Positions 60,497 through 64,000 of a stretch of 64,000 nucleotides of DNA are shown one piece after another. Every line of letters begins with the position of its first letter. The stretch's first letter is position 1. This DNA is from Mesorhizobium sp. WSM2240 (GTDB lineage: Bacteria; Pseudomonadota; Alphaproteobacteria; Rhizobiales; Rhizobiaceae). The notes beneath the pieces are model-generated. The model was not told the origin of the DNA. It saw only the letters and a program-made list of their open reading frames with translations, and did no database searches. The stretch is from NCBI RefSeq assembly GCF_040438645.1, contig NZ_CP159253.1, positions 3,224,001-3,288,000 on the forward strand, in the 5' to 3' direction. The position numbers and the translations under genes are program-made.

Positions 60497-62947
60497 ATGG
60501 CCGAAATTCCATCGACGGCGCGCGTGGTGATCATCGGCGGCGGCGCGGTCGGCGTTTCGTCGCTCTACCATCTGGCCAAGGCCGGCTGGACCGACTGCGT
60601 GCTTCTTGAGAAGAACGAGCTGACCTCCGGCTCGACCTGGCATGCCGCCGGCAATGTGCCGACTTTCTCGTCGTCCTGGTCGCTGATGAACATGCAGCGC
60701 TATTCGGCCGGGCTTTATCGCGGGCTGGCGGCGGAAGTCGACTATCCGATGAATTATCACGTCACCGGCTCGCTGCGGCTGGCGCACTCGAAGGAACGCA
60801 TGCGCGAATTTCAGCGCGTGAAGGGCATGGGCCGCTACCAGGGGATGGATATCGACGTGGTCGGCGTCGACGACATCAAGGGCCGTTATCCCTTCATCGA
60901 GACGCATGAACTCCAGGGCGCCCTATACGATCCGAGCGACGGCGACATAGACCCGGCACAGTTGACGCAGGCGCTGGCGAAGGGCGCACGCGACATGGGC
61001 GCTAAGATCGTCCGCTTCTGTCCGGTCGGCGGCGTGCGGCGCGAAAACGGCGAATGGGTCATCGAAACGCCGAAGGGCGAAATTCGTTGCGAGTATGTCG
61101 TTAACGCCGCTGGTTACCGCGCACGCGAAGTCGGAAAAATGTTCGGGCGCGACGTGCCGATGATGGTGATGAGCCATCAGTATATTCTCTTCGACGAAAT
61201 TCCCGAACTGGCGGCACGGTCGAAGGAGCACGGCAAAAAACTGCCGCTGCTGCGCGACGTCGATACGTCATACTATCTGCGCCAGGAAAAGAACGGCATG
61301 AATCTCGGCCCCTACGAGAAGAACTGCCGGGCGCACTGGGCGACCCACAACGACCCGATGCCGGAGGATTTTTCCTTCCAGCTTTTCCCGGACGATCTGG
61401 AACGGCTGGAATGGTACCTGAACGACGCCATCGCCCGCGTGCCGATCCTTGGCACAGCGGGTCTCTCCAAGGTCATCAACGGGCCGATCCCCTATGCGCC
61501 GGACGGCAATCCGCTGATCGGGCCGATGCCCGGCGTGCCCAACGCCTTCGAGGCCTGTGTCTTCACTTTCGGCATCGCGCAGGCCGGCGGCGCGGGAAAA
61601 GTGCTGGCCGAATGGGTGACGGAGGGCCAGACCGAGTGGGACATGTGGTCTTGCGACCCGCGCCGCTTCACTGCCTTCGCATCCGACCTGGACTACTGCG
61701 TGGCCAAGGGCATGGAAGTCTACGGCCACGAATATGCAATCCATTTTCCGCACCACGCCTGGCCGGCCGGGCGCGGCAAGAAGCTGTCGCCGATCCATGA
61801 TCGCATCGCCGCGCTCGGCGCGCAGTTCAACGCCTATAATGGCTGGGAGCGGGCTACATGGTTCGCAAAACCTGGCGACGATACGTCGGAGGAATCCACC
61901 CAGACATTCACGCGCGATGGGCCATGGCAGAAGCGCATTCGCGAAGAATGCCTGGCGGTACGCGACGACGCCGGAATTCTCGACCTGCCCGGCTTCTCCC
62001 GTTACCGGCTGCAAGGCCCCGGCGCGCGCGAGTGGCTGTCGTCGCTGATCACGGGCGTCGTCCCGAAACCCGGCAAGATCGGGCTCGGCTATTTCGCCGA
62101 CGACAAGGGCCGCATCGTCACCGAAATGTCGATCATGGCGCTCGACGAGGATTTCTTCTTCCTCATCACCGCCTCGGTTGCGGAGTTGCACGATTTCGAG
62201 TGGCTTCAGAAGCATTTGCCGCAAGAGACTCAAATCACGCTGCAAAACTCGACCGACGCCTTCGCCTGCCAGATCCTGTCCGGGCCGAATGCACGAAAAA
62301 TCCTGGCCGAAGTGACCGATGCCGACCTCTCGCTGCCATGGCTGTCGCACCAGTCCTGCCAGATAGAAGGCCGGTGGCTTCAGCTCGTCCGCGTCTCGTT
62401 CGCGGGCGAACTCGGCTGGGAACTCCACACCAAGATCGACGACACGGCGGCGGTTTTCGATGCCGTCTGGGCGGCCGGCCAGAAGCACGGACTAAAGCCG
62501 TTCGGCATGTTCGCGCTGGATTCGCTCCGGCTGGAGAAGGGTTATCGCGCCTGGAAGCAGGATCTTTCGACCGACTACACCATCCTGCAGGGCGGGCTGG
62601 AACGCTTTGTCAAATGGGACAAGCCGGACTTCATAGGCAAGGCGGCGCTGCAGAACGAGAAGCAGCAGGGCGTGAAAAAGCGGTTCGTCACGCTGGTGGT
62701 GGCAGCAGGCGATTGCGACGCGCCCTATATGTCGACGCTCTGGCATGATGGAAAAATCGTGGGCGAGACGACGTCAGGAGGATTTGGCCACATAGTGGAC
62801 AAATCGATTGCGCTCGGCATGATCCGCGCCGATCTGGCCGTACCAGGGACGAGGGTCGAGGTGGAGATTTTCGGCGAGAATTTCCCTGCGGTCGTGCAGG
62901 AAGACCAGCCGCTCTGGGATCCGAGAAATGAAAGGCTGCGTGCATGA
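60497..62947 (+). CDS. FAD-dependent dimethylglycine/sarcosine dehydrogenase-like, GcvT fusion (copy 3)
   Basis: An 816-residue DAO+GcvT fusion. The dinucleotide motif GGGAVG is at residues 14-19, and WHAAG at 48-52 holds the flavin-linking His49. GcvT blocks are SFAGELGWELHTKIDD and FGMFALDSLRLEKGYRAWKQ. It is clearly related to copy 1 but shorter by 42 residues. It should demethylate an N-methyl compound to give methylene-THF or formaldehyde. It overlaps the next gene by 4 bp, so demethylation and homocysteine methylation are coupled in one operon. Confidence 0.88.
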   Translation: MAEIPSTARVVIIGGGAVGVSSLYHLAKAGWTDCVLLEKNELTSGSTWHAAGNVPTFSSSWSLMNMQRYSAGLYRGLAAEVDYPMNYHVTGSLRLAHSKERMREFQRVKGMGRYQGMDIDVVGVDDIKGRYPFIETHELQGALYDPSDGDIDPAQLTQALAKGARDMGAKIVRFCPVGGVRRENGEWVIETPKGEIRCEYVVNAAGYRAREVGKMFGRDVPMMVMSHQYILFDEIPELAARSKEHGKKLPLLRDVDTSYYLRQEKNGMNLGPYEKNCRAHWATHNDPMPEDFSFQLFPDDLERLEWYLNDAIARVPILGTAGLSKVINGPIPYAPDGNPLIGPMPGVPNAFEACVFTFGIAQAGGAGKVLAEWVTEGQTEWDMWSCDPRRFTAFASDLDYCVAKGMEVYGHEYAIHFPHHAWPAGRGKKLSPIHDRIAALGAQFNAYNGWERATWFAKPGDDTSEESTQTFTRDGPWQKRIREECLAVRDDAGILDLPGFSRYRLQGPGAREWLSSLITGVVPKPGKIGLGYFADDKGRIVTEMSIMALDEDFFFLITASVAELHDFEWLQKHLPQETQITLQNSTDAFACQILSGPNARKILAEVTDADLSLPWLSHQSCQIEGRWLQLVRVSFAGELGWELHTKIDDTAAVFDAVWAAGQKHGLKPFGMFALDSLRLEKGYRAWKQDLSTDYTILQGGLERFVKWDKPDFIGKAALQNEKQQGVKKRFVTLVVAAGDCDAPYMSTLWHDGKIVGETTSGGFGHIVDKSIALGMIRADLAVPGTRVEVEIFGENFPAVVQEDQPLWDPRNERLRA

Positions 62948-63849
62948 CCAAAATAGTACTGACGGATGGCGGCATGGGCCAGGAGCTGTTGCGCCGGTCC
63001 AAAACACCGCCGACGCCGCTATGGTCGGCCAGGGTGCTGATGGACGAGCCGGACATCGTGCGTGACCTTCATGCCGAGTTCATTCGCGCCGGAGCCCGCG
63101 TCATCACGCTCAACACCTATTCGGCGACGCCCGAACGGCTGGCCCGCGAAGGCGTTGCCGACATGTTCAAGCCGCTGCAGAAGCGCGGGATCGATCTGGC
63201 AAAGGCTGCCCGCGACGAGGCGGGCGACGCGGCAATCGCAGGCTGCCTGCCGCCACTTTTCGGCAGCTATCATCCGGAACTGACGATCTCATTCGATGAA
63301 ACCCTCGACATCTATCGCCGGATCGTCGCCGAGGAAGTCGACCACGTGGACCTGTTCCTGTGCGAAACCATGGCTTCCGCCGAGGAAGCGCGCGCCGCGG
63401 TCACCGCAGCCGTCGAAAGCGGCAAGCCTGTCTGGGTGTCATGGACGCTCGCCGACCATGGCGCGCCGCGGCTGCGGAGCGGCGAGACGCTTGCAGCGGC
63501 CTCGGCTGCCCTCCGCGACTTGCCGGTAGCCGCGCGGCTGATCAATTGCTGCCGGCCCGAAGTCGTGGATGCCGCGCTGTCCGATCTCGCCTCACTTGGC
63601 GGAAGGGTCGGCGCCTACGCCAACGGATTCACCTCCGTCGATGCCCTGAAGCATGGCGGGACGGTCGAGGTACTTCATGCGCGCCATGATCTCGACGGGC
63701 CTGCCTACGCGGAATTCGCTGTCGGTTGGGCGAAGGCCGGAGCCGCCATCGTTGGCGGTTGCTGCGAAGTCGGTCCCGAGCATATCGCCGCCCTGCGCGA
63801 CAGCCTGCAAAACAACAATATCGAGATCGTCGGAGCATTCGATGCCTAA
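62944..63849 (+). CDS. Homocysteine S-methyltransferase family protein
   Basis: A 301-residue zinc methyltransferase of the MHT/BHMT group. VLTDGGMGQELLRRS, ITLNTYSATPERLA and FLCETMASAEEARA are family blocks. The zinc cysteines are in ARLINCCRPE and IVGGCCEVGPEH. Its donor is unknown; S-methylmethionine, dimethylsulfonium compounds or betaine are all known donors in the family. It is shorter than the protein at 13675 and lacks the Arg tail. It overlaps genes on both sides (4 bp upstream, 8 bp downstream). Confidence 0.88.
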   Translation: MTKIVLTDGGMGQELLRRSKTPPTPLWSARVLMDEPDIVRDLHAEFIRAGARVITLNTYSATPERLAREGVADMFKPLQKRGIDLAKAARDEAGDAAIAGCLPPLFGSYHPELTISFDETLDIYRRIVAEEVDHVDLFLCETMASAEEARAAVTAAVESGKPVWVSWTLADHGAPRLRSGETLAAASAALRDLPVAARLINCCRPEVVDAALSDLASLGGRVGAYANGFTSVDALKHGGTVEVLHARHDLDGPAYAEFAVGWAKAGAAIVGGCCEVGPEHIAALRDSLQNNNIEIVGAFDA

Positions 63850-64000
63850 ACCTTCGGAACGCATTTCCGGCATCACCCCCTCCGGCAAGGACGGCTGGGA
63901 GGTCCATTTCGCCGCCATGAATCGCAAGCAGGCCGGCGAGGACATCATCATGCTGTCGGTCGGTGATCATGATTTCGACACGCCCGCTGAGACCGTCGAG
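63842..64000 (+). CDS. Class I/II aminotransferase, N-terminus only
   Basis: Only 53 codons are visible before the window ends. MPKPSERISGITPSGKDGWE and MLSVGDHDFDTPAETV match the start of aspartate/aromatic-type PLP aminotransferases, including the substrate-loop Gly and Asp (SVGDHDFDTP). It overlaps the methyltransferase gene by 8 bp and so belongs to the operon that starts at 59837 or 60497. Confidence 0.75.
   Translation, partial: MPKPSERISGITPSGKDGWEVHFAAMNRKQAGEDIIMLSVGDHDFDTPAETVE

Noticed and set aside
1..64000. tRNA, rRNA, integrase, phage or insertion-sequence genes
   Set aside because: None recognised on either strand; no sign of a mobile island beyond small non-coding repeats.

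Overview
The window looks like chromosomal DNA of a soil or plant-associated alphaproteobacterium of the Hyphomicrobiales (Rhizobiales), probably Phyllobacteriaceae-like (Mesorhizobium/Aminobacter relatives). This rests on high GC, RIME-like intergenic palindromes, several small DUF1127 proteins, an ExoD protein, soxBDAG order and rhizobial-looking housekeeping proteins. No rRNA, tRNA, CRISPR array, integrase or transposase gene was seen. Family assignments are from reading protein sequence by eye; no database search was possible.

The dominant theme is removal and re-use of methyl groups from N-methylated (possibly also S-methylated) compounds. There are two pyrrolysine-free MttB-family methyltransferases (4678-6252 and 20370-21944), one methyl-carrying corrinoid protein (22203-22898), a methyl-THF:corrinoid methyltransferase (28775-29749), a RACo-type reductive activator with a 2Fe-2S domain (29816-31915), and a MetV/MetF pair (26956-28694) able to take methyl-THF to methylene-THF. 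Together they form a complete set of the kind best known from anaerobes, here in what looks like an aerobe. The oxidative branch is heterotetrameric sarcosine oxidase soxBDAG (53129-58273), a SolA-like monomeric oxidase (3431-4561) and three large FAD+GcvT fusion oxidases/dehydrogenases (6692-9268, 39465-42026, 60497-62947). Two homocysteine S-methyltransferase-like proteins (13675-14697, 62944-63849) can return methyl groups to methionine.

Layout. 1-4561, minus strand: partial class III aminotransferase, MFS transporter, DUF72, SolA-like oxidase. 4678-10648, plus: MttB, RidA, FAD-GcvT and DddP-like M24 protein, apparently one operon. 10615-20048: PhnD-like protein, desaturase, XRE regulator, BHMT-like enzyme, a glutamine amidotransferase pair, vWA protein with an ECF sigma factor, repeats and an Fe-S protein. 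20370-31915: the corrinoid core, interrupted by an entericidin-like lipoprotein, DUF4893, ExoD and formyltransferase-like genes. 32129-35683: three DUF1127 proteins, a LysR regulator, a 45-residue ORF and a GlxA/GbdR-like regulator. 35824-42026, minus: an ABC importer of the nitrate/taurine class, DUF1194 and the second FAD-GcvT protein. 42235-49845: a surface-glycan cluster resembling the mycobacterial decaprenyl-phosphoryl-arabinose pathway. 50052-52940: a small secreted protein and a large MscS channel. 53129-64000: soxBDAG, DUF2380/3280-like protein, nitroreductase, XRE-cupin regulator, third FAD-GcvT protein, second methyltransferase and a partial class I aminotransferase.

Two DNA motifs tie dispersed genes together. 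A near-identical palindrome with an extended flank lies before the BHMT-like gene (13617-13644, inverted) and before the methyl-THF:corrinoid methyltransferase (28730-28757). A TGTCGCAAAT-type element lies between mttB-2 and the corrinoid gene, before the GlxA-type regulator, before the 45-residue ORF and before the second FAD-GcvT gene. They suggest two regulatory inputs, SAM/homocysteine state and substrate presence, acting on one methyl-metabolism network.
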